Positions 40,461-51,900 of a stretch of 64,000 bases of DNA are shown piece after piece. The notes beneath the pieces were generated by a model. The model saw only the letters and a program-made list of their open reading frames with translations. It searched no databases and had not been told where the DNA came from. This DNA comes from Pseudomonas sp. MYb118 (GTDB lineage: Bacteria > Pseudomonadota > Gammaproteobacteria > Pseudomonadales > Pseudomonadaceae). The stretch lies in contig NZ_JBFRXN010000004.1 of assembly GCF_040947875.1 (NCBI RefSeq), positions 248,001 through 312,000 of the forward strand. Reading direction: 5' to 3'. The position numbers were made by a program, and so were the translations under genes. Each line of letters starts with the position of its first letter. Position 1 is the stretch's first letter.

Positions 40461-40889
40461 TGGTAGTCCTAGACCAGAAGATCAAAATCACAAGCGGAAC
40501 GCGGTCCCTTTGGGAGCGAGCCTGCTCGCGATGGTAGCCCAGACACCACAGACATTCAGACCGCCCGCATCATCGTTCACGACCATCGCGAGCAGGCTCG
40601 CTCCCACAAAGGTCAAGATCAAAAGCCGAGCACCACCCCCTGTAGGAGCGAGTTTACTCGCGATGGTGGTTCAGGCACCGCTGGGTGTCAGACAGTCAGC
40701 GTCATCGTTCACGACCATCGCGAGCAAGCCCGCTCCCACAGAAGATCAAGATCAAAAGCCGAGCACCACCCCCTGTAGGAGCGAGCTTGCTCGCGATGGT
40801 AGCCCAGACACCGCAGGCACTCAGACAGCCCGCGTCATCGTTAACGACCATCGCGAGCGTGCTCGCTCCTACAGAACCACGATCCCACA
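40461..40889. repeat. REPIN-rich spacer between the arms of the long inverted repeat
   Basis: Three inverted REP pairs separated by copies of GATCAAAAGCCGAGCACCAC-type sequence. The linker TCATCGTTCACGACCATCGC or a close variant recurs, as it does at 14970, so these pairs and the long repeat have been copied together. I see no gene. Confidence 0.75.
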
Positions 40890-41134
40890 GGCGACGCAGA
40901 TTGCCCCGTCGGAAGGCCGAGTGGAGGTTCTGCGCAGTGGGCAACCCGGCATGGATGCCGGGTTAGCCGCCCTCGGCCAAGGATGGCCGATGGCGGCGGG
41001 CCCACGGAGCGGGACCGGAGCGAGGGAACCCGGAGCGTCAGCGAAGGGCCGTACGTCAGGGGCGTGGCGTTTTGGTTACTTTGGCGCGACAAAGTAACCC
41101 GCCGTAAGGGCGGAACCAAAAGCGGCCGTTACCG
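40890..41134 (-). repeat. Long 245-bp intergenic repeat, copy 3 (right arm, inverted)
   Basis: The inverted counterpart of 40216-40460; the hairpin GGTTACTTTG/CAAAGTAACC is at about 41073-41098. It ends in the reverse of the CGGTAACGGC border. Confidence 0.75.
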
Positions 41135-41310
41135 CAGCAATGGATATGTACGCCTGTAAGGCCGCCATCGCGAGCAAGCTCGCTCCTACAGAGCCACAAA
41201 GTCACCCGCCGTAAGGGCGGAACCTTAAGCCGCCATACCCGCAGAAATGGATATGTACACAGGAAGGCCGCCATCGCGAGCAAGCTCGCTCCTACAGGGG
41301 GGATGGCGCA
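41135..41310. repeat. REP units and TACATATCC segments, right flank of the long inverted repeat
   Basis: Mirror-image of the left flank: two inverted copies of the TACATATCC segment and two REP units. From 41311 to 41420 I see only the likely promoter region of the XapX gene. Confidence 0.7.
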
Positions 41311-41420
41311 AGCACCAGGAATCACTCTGGCTTTGTCCTAAATTCAGAAGCACTTGGCCGATGCCCCTCAAGGCCAATCCCTAGACTCTGCACATCCCCT
41401 ATTTGCCCACGGAGTCTGTC

Positions 41421-41594
41421 ATGAGTTACCTCGTTTCGCTGGCCATCGGCCTGGGCGTCGGTCTGATCTATGGTGCGCTGGATTTTCGTTCGCCTGCGCC
41501 GCCGGCCATCGCGCTGGTGGGCCTACTGGGCATGCTGGTCGGTGAAAAGCTGTGGCCGATGGGGCGGCAACTGGTGGCTGGCTGGATCTCCTGA
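41421..41594 (+). CDS. XapX-domain small membrane protein
   Basis: A 57-residue protein with two hydrophobic helices (SLAIGLGVGLIYGALDF and AIALVGLLGMLVGEKL) and the SPAPP link typical of the XapX (DUF1427) family. Its function is unknown; it lies in the inner membrane by prediction. The ATG at 41421 follows GGAG by six bases. The oxidoreductase gene begins 32 bases after its stop, so the two are likely co-transcribed. Confidence 0.85.
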   Translation: MSYLVSLAIGLGVGLIYGALDFRSPAPPAIALVGLLGMLVGEKLWPMGRQLVAGWIS

Positions 41595-41626
41595 ATTCTT
41601 TTTTTTTCCGTTCGATGGACACACCC

Positions 41627-42583
41627 ATGAAAGCATTGCAATTCGATAAAACCGGTGACCTCTCGGCCCTGCGCCTGGTCGATGTGCCAACCCCCGTTGC
41701 CGCGGCCGATGAGGTGCTGGTCGAGATCAAGGCCGCCGGCCTCAACCCCAGCGACGTGAAGAACGTGCTCGGGCGATTCCCCTACACCACGTTGCCGCGG
41801 ATTCCCGGTCGCGATTTTGCCGGCGTGGTGGTGCAGGGCCCGCAGGCTCTGATGGGGCAGGAAGTGTGGGGCACCGGTCGTGAGCTGGGCTTTTTCGCCG
41901 ACGGCTCCCACGCACAGTTCGTCAAGTTGCCGGCCAACGGTGTGGCGCTCAAGCCCACGCACCTGAGTTTCGCCCAGGCCGCCAGCCTTGGTGTGCCTTA
42001 CACCACCGCCTGGGATGCACTGGAGCGCAGCCTGGTGACGGCCAACACCCGATTGCTGGTGATCGGCGGCGGGGCAGTGGCCACGGCGGCGCTGGCCCTG
42101 GCCAAAGTACGGGGTGCCACATTGCTGGCGGCGGCGCGTCGGCCGGAGCAGGTCCAGGCCTTGCAGGCGCAGGGTTACCAGACCCTGCAACTGGGCCAGC
42201 CCGAAGACCTCGGTGCCCAGGTCAATGCGGTGTTCAGCGGCGGTGCCGAGGTGATCTTCGACACCACCGGTTTCTGGCTGCCGGCCGCTGTCCCGGCGCT
42301 GGCCACCTTTGGCCGTATCGCCATCATCGCCGCGCCGGTGGACGGCATGGTGCAGATGCCGGCGCTGGCGCTGTACCGCAAGGGCGGCTCGGTGGTGGGG
42401 ATCAATTCATTGCTCTACGGCGTACAGGCTTGCGCGGCGATGCTCGATCAGTTCGGGAAGTTCTTCGATCAGGGGCTGCTGCCATTGCCTCAGGGGTTGG
42501 TGGAGTCGCCGTTGGCTGAAGGGCTGGCCCGGTATGCCGAGGTTAACCAGGGCAGTAGCGACAAGGTTATTTTGGTGCCCTGA
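41627..42583 (+). CDS. Zinc-less quinone oxidoreductase-like protein (MDR family)
   Basis: A 318-residue medium-chain dehydrogenase/reductase. The N-terminal GroES-like part has EIKAAGLNPSDVKNVLGRFP and PRIPGRDFAGVV; the Rossmann part has LLVIGGGAVATAALALAK. Zinc ligands of alcohol dehydrogenases are absent, as in NADPH quinone oxidoreductases. It probably reduces a quinone or enone with NADPH. The start at 41627 (MKALQFDKTG) is the family start; MDTP four codons upstream (41615) is possible. It probably shares a transcript with the XapX gene. Confidence 0.87.
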   Translation: MKALQFDKTGDLSALRLVDVPTPVAAADEVLVEIKAAGLNPSDVKNVLGRFPYTTLPRIPGRDFAGVVVQGPQALMGQEVWGTGRELGFFADGSHAQFVKLPANGVALKPTHLSFAQAASLGVPYTTAWDALERSLVTANTRLLVIGGGAVATAALALAKVRGATLLAAARRPEQVQALQAQGYQTLQLGQPEDLGAQVNAVFSGGAEVIFDTTGFWLPAAVPALATFGRIAIIAAPVDGMVQMPALALYRKGGSVVGINSLLYGVQACAAMLDQFGKFFDQGLLPLPQGLVESPLAEGLARYAEVNQGSSDKVILVP

Positions 42584-42607
42584 TTCCAGCCTCACCTTAG
42601 TTCAAAA

Positions 42608-42698
42608 CTGTGGGAGCGAGCCTGCTCGCGATTGCGATCTGTCAGCCAAGGATCTGGTAACTGATACACCGCTATCGCGAGCAGGCTCGCTCCCACAG
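42608..42698. repeat. REPIN
   Basis: An inverted REP pair after the oxidoreductase gene, at the left end of the 369-base gap before the autotransporter. Confidence 0.85.
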
Positions 42699-42812
42699 GT
42701 ATCTCCCTCCGGATCTATTTTTGGATCCAATTTTCATCGTCGAAATCACGCGAACACCCCCGCAACTGCTCGCTCAAGAGCCCATCCTGCCAAAAGTATT
42801 AACACCATTTTA

Positions 42813-42828
42813 TGTGTGTTCGATCACA
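42813..42828 (+). promoter_or_regulatory. CRP/Vfr-like site upstream of the autotransporter
   Basis: TGTGTGTTCGATCACA matches TGTGA-N6-TCACA with one mismatch and lies 125 bases before the autotransporter start. The rest of 42699-42952 is AT-richer promoter-like sequence with no gene. Confidence 0.45.
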
Positions 42829-42952
42829 GACCCTCTACTACCGTGTGTCAGGAATGAAACGGTATTTCGGGTCTAAGCAGTTTCACGAGGCCGGTCACCA
42901 ACTGCTGTAGCCCTTCACGGATTGAAGTGGTTTTGCCACGCAAGGAGTCCCT

Positions 42953-45900
42953 GTGCAAGCACGGTCAGGCGTTGCCATTGTTTCGCGCTTCTCCCTTCTT
43001 TCTTTGGCTGTGCGATGCGGTATCGCCGGGCTGATGCTCACGACAGTAATCCCCGAAGCAGAGGCCACGTGCTCCACTGCCGGGTCGATCGTCACCTGCA
43101 CCGGCGTGCCTTCGCTGCCGCTGTTTCTGAACAACTTCACCAGCCCCAGCAATAACCTCACGGTGAACGTCAACTCCGGGGCGCAGATGAACGCGACCCT
43201 CGGTGGCCGGGTGCTGGACCTGACCGGGGTCAATGTCACCCTCAACAACTCCGGCACGATCGACCCTGCTTTGCTCGGGCTGGTCTCGGTGTTGAGCGGC
43301 GGCGCATTCATCGGCTCCGGCCTGACCAGCACGGTCAGCGTGCTCAACAACGCCAGCGGCCTCATGCGCGGTACCGGGATGCTGCTCGGGCTCAACCTGA
43401 CCAGCGTCGACGGCCTGGCGCTGGGCGTCAACAACGCCGGGGGCGGCACCACCAGCATCACCAACAACGGCACCATCACCTCCACCGGGCTGTCGGTCGG
43501 TGGCATCACCCTGGCGGACACGCCGGTGATCGGTGTGTGGGGCGGCTCGCAAGTCAACATGACCAACAGCAGCTCGGGGACCATCAACGGGCGGATCGCC
43601 TTTGAAACCTCGGCAGGCGGCAACACCTTCATCAACGCCGGCAACATCACCGGCGGTGTGTCGATGGGGGTGAACAGTGCCAACACCTTCACCGCCGTGA
43701 CCGGTTCGAGCGTCAATGTAGGGGATGGTGTCCAGATCTCCGTGGGCCTGGGCGGCCTGCTCAACATCAACCTGACCTTCGCCCCGACCGGCAAGGTCGA
43801 CGGCGGCGCCGGCGGCGTCAACAGCCTGGTGCTGCAAAACCCGTTGGGCATCGGTGGCGGCATCACCGGCAGCGGCACGGCGTCCAGCAACACCTATATC
43901 AACTTCAACAACCTGGCCATCAACAGCGGCACCTGGACGTTGCAAGGGCCCCTGGTCAGTGGCGCCACCACTATCAACGGCGGGCTGGTCAATTTCAATG
44001 ACAACGCCACGTTCGGCAGCGGCATCCTCACCGTCAACGGTGGGAGCCTGCAGGCCAGCACCGGCGGCCTGACGCTGGCCAACCTGATCAGCCTTGGCAC
44101 CAATGGCATGACGATCCAGGGGGGCAATAACCTGACCCTGGGCAGCGTGATTTCCGGCGTGGGCGGCCTGACCAAGTCCGGTGCCGGCCAGTTGACCCTC
44201 AACGGCGTCAACACCTACGCCGGTACTACCACGCTCAATGGCGGCACGGTGGCACTGGGCAACAACCAGGCATTGAGCACCGGTACGATCAACGTCAACG
44301 GCGCCTCGACGCTGGCGGCGCCGGGCAACATCAGCCTGAGCAACGCCATTACCCTGGGCGCCGGCCTGACTACCTCCGGCGCCGGGGCGCTGACTCTGTC
44401 GGGTCTGCTCACCGGCGGCAGCGGGCTGACCAAGACCGGCACCGGCAGCCTCACGCTTAGCGGTGCCAACACCGGCTACAGCGGCACCACCGCCCTGAAC
44501 GCCGGCACCTTGCTGGTCACCAACAACAATGCCCTGGGCAGCGGCGCACTGAACACCGCCGCGGGCACCAGCCTGGACAGCACCGCCAACGTCAGCCTGT
44601 CCAACAACATCGGTATGACCGGCGCACTCAACGTGCTGGGCAGCAATGCCCTGACCCTGGCCGGCATACTGTCCGGCACCGGTTCGATCACCAAGAACGG
44701 CACCGCCAGCCTGACCCTCACCGGCAACAACACCAACAGCGGCATCACCGCGCTCAACGCCGGCACGCTGTTCGTCGGCAGCAATACCGCTTTGGGCACC
44801 GGCGCCTTGAACACCGCCGCCGGCACCACCCTGGACGCCACGGCCGCCGTGGCGCTGGCCAATGCAATCAACGTGGCAGCCAACCTGACCATCGGCGGCA
44901 CCCAGGCGCTGACCCTCAACGGCGTCATCGCCGGTGCCGGCGGCCTGATCAAGAACGGCACCGCCGCCCTGACCCTGGGCAACACCAATACGTTCATCGG
45001 CAATACCGCGCTCAATGCCGGTACGCTGATCCTTGCCGCCAACAATGCGCTGGGCAGCGGCTCGCTCAACGCCGCCGCCGGCACCACGCTGGATGCCAGC
45101 ACGGCGGTCAGCCTGAACAGCGCCGTCGCGCTGGCCGGCAACCTGAACATCGGCGGCAGCGCCAACCTGACCTTGGGTGGCGTAGTGTCCGGCAACGGCG
45201 GGCTGACCAAGAACGGCACCGCCAACCTGATTCTCGGCAGCGCCAACACCTTCCTCGACGGCACCACCCTCAACGCCGGCACCTTGACCGTCGGCAATGC
45301 GGCGGCGCTCGGCACGGGCAACCTCACGGTCGGCGGAGTTTCGACGCTGGACAGCAACGCGGCGATCACCCTGGCCAACAACGTCATCCTCAATGACACC
45401 CTGCGCATCGGCGGCAGCAACGCGCTGACCCTGGGCGGCGTGGTCAGCGGCACCAGCCAACTGGTGAAAAGCGGCAGCGCAAACCTCAGCCTCACCGGCG
45501 TTAATACCCACCAGGGCGGCACCGTGCTGAATGCCGGTTCGATCACGGTCGGCAACAACGCCGCACTCGGCACCGGCCAGTTGTCGGTGGAAGGGGCGGG
45601 CAGCCTGCTCAGCAGCGGCAATGTCACCCTGAACAATGCGATCAACCTCAACGCGACCCTCACCACCGGCGGCGCCAACCCGCTGACCCTGGGCGGCGTC
45701 ATCAGTGGCGGCAGCGGACTGATCAAGACCGGCGCGTCGACCCTGACCCTCAATGGCAGCAACACCTACAGCGGTAACACCGCCCTGAATGCCGGCTCGT
45801 TGATCGTCGGTTCCAACACCGCGCTCGGCACCGGCGTGCTCAACGCCGCCAACGGCACCACCCTGGATGCGGGCGCGGCGGTATCCCTGGCGAATAATGC

Positions 45901-48900
45901 CAACGTGGCCGGCACCCTGAACATCGGCGGCAGCAATGCGTTGACCCTCGGCGGCGTGGTGGCCGGCGTCGGCGGCCTGACCAAGAACGGCGCCGCCGAC
46001 CTGACCCTCAACGGCGCCAACACCTACTTCGGCAACACTGCGCTGAACGCCGGCAAGCTGATCGTCGGCAGCAATACCGCGCTGGGCAGCGGCACCCTCA
46101 ATGCCGCCGCCAACACCACGCTGGACAGCAACACCGCCGTGAGTCTGGGTAACGCGGTGAACCTCGCCGGTGCACTGAACGTCGGCGGCACGGCTAACCT
46201 GACCCTGACCGGCCTGGTCAACGGCGCCGGCAGCCTGGTGAAGAACGGCACGGCCAACCTGATCCTCAACGCCGCCAACGGCTACCTCGGTGGCACCACA
46301 CTGAACGCCGGTACCCTGACCGTCGGCAACAGCTCGGCGCTGGGCTCCGGTGCACTGACGGTCGGCGGCGCGGCGACCCTGGACAGCAATTCGCCGCTGG
46401 TCAACCTGAGCAACAACGTCGCCCTCAATGCCGCGCTCTCCGTCGGCGGCACCCAGGACCTGACCCTGGGCGGCGTGGTCAGCGGCACCGGTTCGTTGAT
46501 CAAGAATGGCGCGGCCAACCTGACCCTCAATGGCGTCAACACCTACCAGGGCGGCACCACCCTCAACGCCGGTACGCTGACCCTCGGTACGTCCGGTGCG
46601 CTGGGCAGCGGCGGCCTGACCGTCGGTGGCGCGGCGACCCTGGACAACAGTTCGGCATTTTCCCTGGGCAACAACCTCACCCTCAACGCCGGGCTGACCC
46701 TGGCCGGCAACAACGACCTTACATTCGGCGGGGTGATCGACGGCGCTGGCAGCCTGATCAAGAACGGCCTGGCTGACCTGACCCTGTCGGGCAGCAACAC
46801 CTTCACCGGGGCGCTGAACATCGTCTCCGGCAGTGTCACCACCCTCAACGCCAATGCGCTGGGCAATACCTCCGGGGTCAATATCGGCGCGGGGGCAGGG
46901 CTCAATCTCGGTAGCAACGCCAGCCTTGCGGCACTGACCGGCAGCGGTAGCGTGCAGACCGGTGTCGGCACCACGCTGACCGTGGGCGGGGTCAACAGCA
47001 CCAGCACCTTCGACGGCGACATCAGCGGCGGTGGCGGCCTGACCAAGGTTGGCACCGGCACGCTCAACCTCACGGGCATCAATGGCCTGACCGGCAACAC
47101 CACGGTCAATGGCGGCATCCTGAATCTCAGCGGTTCCCTGGCCAGCGGTCAGGTCAACGTCAACACCGGCGGCACCGTCACCGGCAGCGGTTCGATGCTC
47201 GGCACGTTGAATGTCAACTCCGGCGGCACCCTGGCGCTGGCATCCGGCAGTAACCTGTCCGCCGGCTCGCTGGTACTGGGTGCGGGCAGCAATGTCGATG
47301 TGGCGCTCGGCGCGCCATCGACCACCTCGCTGATGAACGTCGGCGGCAACCTGACCCTCGACGGCAATCTCAACGTCACCGATGCCGGCGGTTTTGGCGT
47401 CGGCGTGTATCGTCTGTTCAACTACACCGGCGCCCTGACCAACCTCGGCCTGGAAGTCGCCAGCGTACCGGTCGGTTTCGGCCTGGGTGACCTGGTGGTG
47501 CAGACCGGCGTGGCCAACCAGATCAACATCCAGGTGTCGGCACCGAATTCGAACATCCGCTTCTGGGATGGCAGCCAAACCGTCGCCAACGGCACGGTGG
47601 ATGGCGGCACGGGCACCTGGACCGCTGTCGGCAGCAACTGGACCAACACCAACGGCACACTCAATCAAACCTGGGCCGGCGACTTCGCGGTGTTCCAGGG
47701 TACGGCCGGCACCGTCACGGTGGATGGCACGCAACTGTTCACCGGCCTGCAGTTCATGACCGACGGCTACAACCTGGTGAACGGCACGGCCGGCCAACTG
47801 ACGGCGGTCAACGGCAGCGGCGGCACCACCGCCGTGCGGGTCGATCCCGGCGTGACCGCCACCATTGGCGTGAACATCAATGGCAGCGGCATTCTCAACA
47901 AACTCGATACCGGCACCCTGGTGCTCAATGGCGCCAATACCTACACCGGCGGCACAGCGCTGGACGGCGGCAAAATTGTCGTCGGCAACAACGCTGCGCT
48001 GGGTAGTGGCCAACTGACCGCCAATGCCGGCACTCAACTGGACAGCAACACCGCGGTGATCCTGAACAACGCGGTAGCGCTCAACGGCAACCTGACCGTG
48101 GTCGGCAGCAACGCGCTGACCCTCAACGGCGTGATCGGTGGCACCGGTGGACTGATCAAGAACGGTACGGCGAGCCTGACCCTGGGTGGCAATAACGCGT
48201 TCATCGGGCCAGTGGCCTTGAATGCCGGCGGGCTGATCCTGGCGTCGAACACCGCGCTGGGTTCGTCCACACTGAACGCAGCGAACGGCACTACGCTGGA
48301 TAGCAGCGCCGCCGTCAGCGCCGGCAATAACTTCAACCTTGCCGGCAACCTCGGCATTATCGGCAGCAACGGGCTGACCCTCGACGGCACCGTCAGTGGC
48401 GCCGGTAGCCTGACCAAAAATGGCGCGGCCAACCTGACCCTCAATGGCAGCAACAACTTCCTCGGTGGCGTCACCCTCAATGCGGGCACGCTGACCGTCG
48501 GCAGCAATACCGCCATCGGCCTGGGTAACCTCACCGTCGGCGGCGCCTCGGCACTGGACAGCAACAGCGTGCTGACCCTGGCCAACAGCGTGGTACTCAA
48601 CGCCAACCTGACCAATGTCGGCAGCAGCGACCTGACCCTGGGCGGCATCATCAGCGGCACCGGTGGGCTGGTGAAAAATGGTGCCTCGAACCTGACCCTC
48701 AACGGTCCCAACCTCTACAGCGGCGGCACCACGCTGAATGCCGGTACTCTGACCCTCGGTACTCCCGGTGCGTTGGGCCTGGGTGCATTGACCGTGGCGG
48801 GCGCTTCGACCCTCGACAACAGCACGCCGCTGTTGCTGGCCAACAATGTCAACGTCAACGCCAACCTGAATGTGGCCGGCAACAACAACCTGACCCTCGG

Positions 48901-51900
48901 CGGGGTGATCGCCGGCGCCGGGACGCTGACCAAAAACGGATCTTCCGACCTGACACTCAGTGGCAACAACACCTTCAGCGGCACCTTCGATGTGCAGGGT
49001 GGCAGCCTGACCACGCTCAGTGGCAACGCGTTGGGCAACAATGCGGCTGTCAATCTGGGCACCGCTACCGCGCTCAACCTCGGTGCATCGACGAGCATCG
49101 CCAGCCTGACCGGCAGCGGCACGGCCAACATTGGCAGCGGCAACACCCTGAGCATCGGTGGCAACAATTCGAGCAGCCTCTTCGCTGGCACCCTCAGCGG
49201 CAGCGGCGGCCTGACCAAGCTTGGTACCGGCACCCTGACCCTCAGCGGCCTGAACGATCTCACCGGCGACACCAACGTCAACGCCGGCTCGTTGCTGGTC
49301 AATGGCTCGCTGGACAGCGCCAATGTATTGGTCAACAACGGCGGCACCCTGGGCGGCAATGGCAGCCTCACGGGGGCCGTGACCGTCGCCGATGGCGGCC
49401 ACCTGGCATTGGCCACCGGCAATACGTTGTCGGTCAATTCGCTGGCGCTCAGCGCCAACTCCAACCTCGACGTCGGCCTCGGCGCGCCGGTGTCCGGCGG
49501 CGGCAGTGCGTTGCTCAATGTCGGCGGCAACCTGACCCTCGACGGCACGCTCAACGTCAGTGATCTCGGCGGCTTCGGCACCGGCGTGTACCGGATCATC
49601 AACTATACCGGCGGCCTGACCGACAACGGTCTGCTGATCGGCAGCGTACCCGGCGGCGTGGCCCCGGGTGACCTGCAACTGCAAACCAACATCGGCAACC
49701 AGATCAACCTGCTGGTCACCACGGCAGGCGTCAGCGTGCAGTTCTGGGACGGCGGTCAACAGGCCCCGAACGGTCAGATCGACGGTGGCAGCGGCACCTG
49801 GGGCGGCAGCAATACAAACTGGACCAACGTCGACGGCACGCTCAACCAGACCTGGGCCAACAGCTTCGCGGTGTTCCAGGGCACCGCCGGCACCGTGACA
49901 GTCAACGGCACCCAGAACATCACCGGGATGCAATTCGTCACCGACGGCTACAACCTGCAAAACGGCACGGCCGGTGCGCTGAACCTGGTCAACGGCAGCC
50001 TGGGCAACGCCTCGATCCGCGTCGATCCGAACGCTACTGCGACCATCGGCGTGGCCCTCAACGGCACCGGTACCCTGGGCAAATACGACACCGGCACGCT
50101 GGTGCTCAACGCCGCCAACGGCTACACCGGCGGCACCGCGCTCAACGGTGGTTCGCTGGTGGTGGGCAACGATGCCGCCCTTGGCACCGGCGTGTTGACC
50201 GCCGCCAACGGCACCACGCTGGACAGCAACACCAGCGTCAGCCTGGCCAATGACGTGCTGCTCAATGGCGCACTGAACATCGGCGGTTCCAATGCCCTGA
50301 GCCTGGACGGCGTGATCAGCGGCACGGGCAGCCTGATCAAGAGCGGTGCGGACAGCCTGACCCTCAACGGCAACAACACCTACGGCGGTGGCACCCAGCT
50401 CAAGGGCGGTACGCTGATCCTGGGTAACAACAGCGCGATCAGCAGTGGCGCACTCGGTGTGCTGGGCAATGCGACCCTCGACAGCAGCGCTGCCTTGCAG
50501 TTGGCCAACGCCATCGACCTGGGCGCGCAACTGACCCTGGCCGGGACTCAGGACACCACGCTGCTCGGTGCGATCACCGGCGGCGGCAGCCTGGTGAAAA
50601 ACGGCAACGGTGAGCTGCTGCTCAGCGGTGCCAACACCTACAGCGGCGGCACCACGCTCAACGGCGGCACCACCCGTGGCGACACCAGCAGCCTGCAAGG
50701 GGCCATCGTCAACAATGCGGCGTTGGTCTTCGAGCAAAACAGCAACGGCACTTACACCGGCAACCTGACCGGTGCCGGCACCTTGAGCAAAACCGGCACC
50801 GGCGAACTGCTGCTGACCGGCAACAACGGCTTTACCGGCAACACCGATGTGCAGGCCGGCGTACTGCGCGTCAATGGCAGCCTGAACAGTGCCAACGTGA
50901 GCATCGCCAGCGGCGCCAAACTCGGCGGCAGCGGGCAGTTGGGCGGGGCCGTGCAAATGGCCAATGGCTCGACGCTGCTGGGCGGCGGCAGTGCGACGGC
51001 GCTGTCGCTCGGTTCGCTGGCGTTGTCTTCGGGCACCAACCTGGACTTCAGCCTCGGTTCGGCCACCAGTTCGACCACGGTGATTGATGTCGCTGGCAAC
51101 CTGACCCTCGACGGCACGTTGAACATCAGCAACGCCGGTGGTTTCGGCACCGGGGTCTATCAACTGTTCCGCTACGGCGGCACGCTCACCGACAACGGCC
51201 TGGTCTACGGCAGCCTGCCCGTTTCGGCGGCCAACCTGAGCCTGCAAACCGCGCTGGCCAATCAGGTCAACCTGCTGGTGCAAGGCACACCGGGTGAAGT
51301 GCAGTTCTGGAACGGCGGCAAGACCAATCCGGATGGCACCATCAGCGGCGGCAGCGGCGTGTGGGGCCCGGACACCAACTGGACTGACCCGACCGGCAAC
51401 CAGGCCCTGGGCGCGAACGGTCAGTTCGCCGTGTTTGGCGGCCAGGGCGGCACGGTGACGGTGGCGGGCAACCAGAACTTCACCGGGCTGCAAGTGCTCG
51501 ACAATGGCTACAGCCTGGTGGCGGGCACCAACGGCAGCCTGACACCGGTCAACGGCCCCGGCGGCAGTCTGGCGGCAGTGCGGATCAATGCCGGCGTGAC
51601 CACCGAAATCGCCGCACCGCTGGTGGGCAGCGGCGGCATCGAAAAACTCGACAGCGGCACGCTGGTCTTGAGCGGCGCCAACACCTACAGCGGTGGTACC
51701 ACGGTCAGTGGCGGTACGCTGATCGGTAACAGCACCAGCCTGCAAGGCAACATCCTCAACAACTCCTTGCTGGTGTTCCTGCAGAATGTCGATGGCCAGT
51801 TCAATGGCCTGCTCAACGGTATCGGCACCCTGGCCAAACGTGGCAGCGGCACCTTGCTGTTGACCGGCACCCAGCCGTTCAGTGGTGCCGTGGCGGTGGA

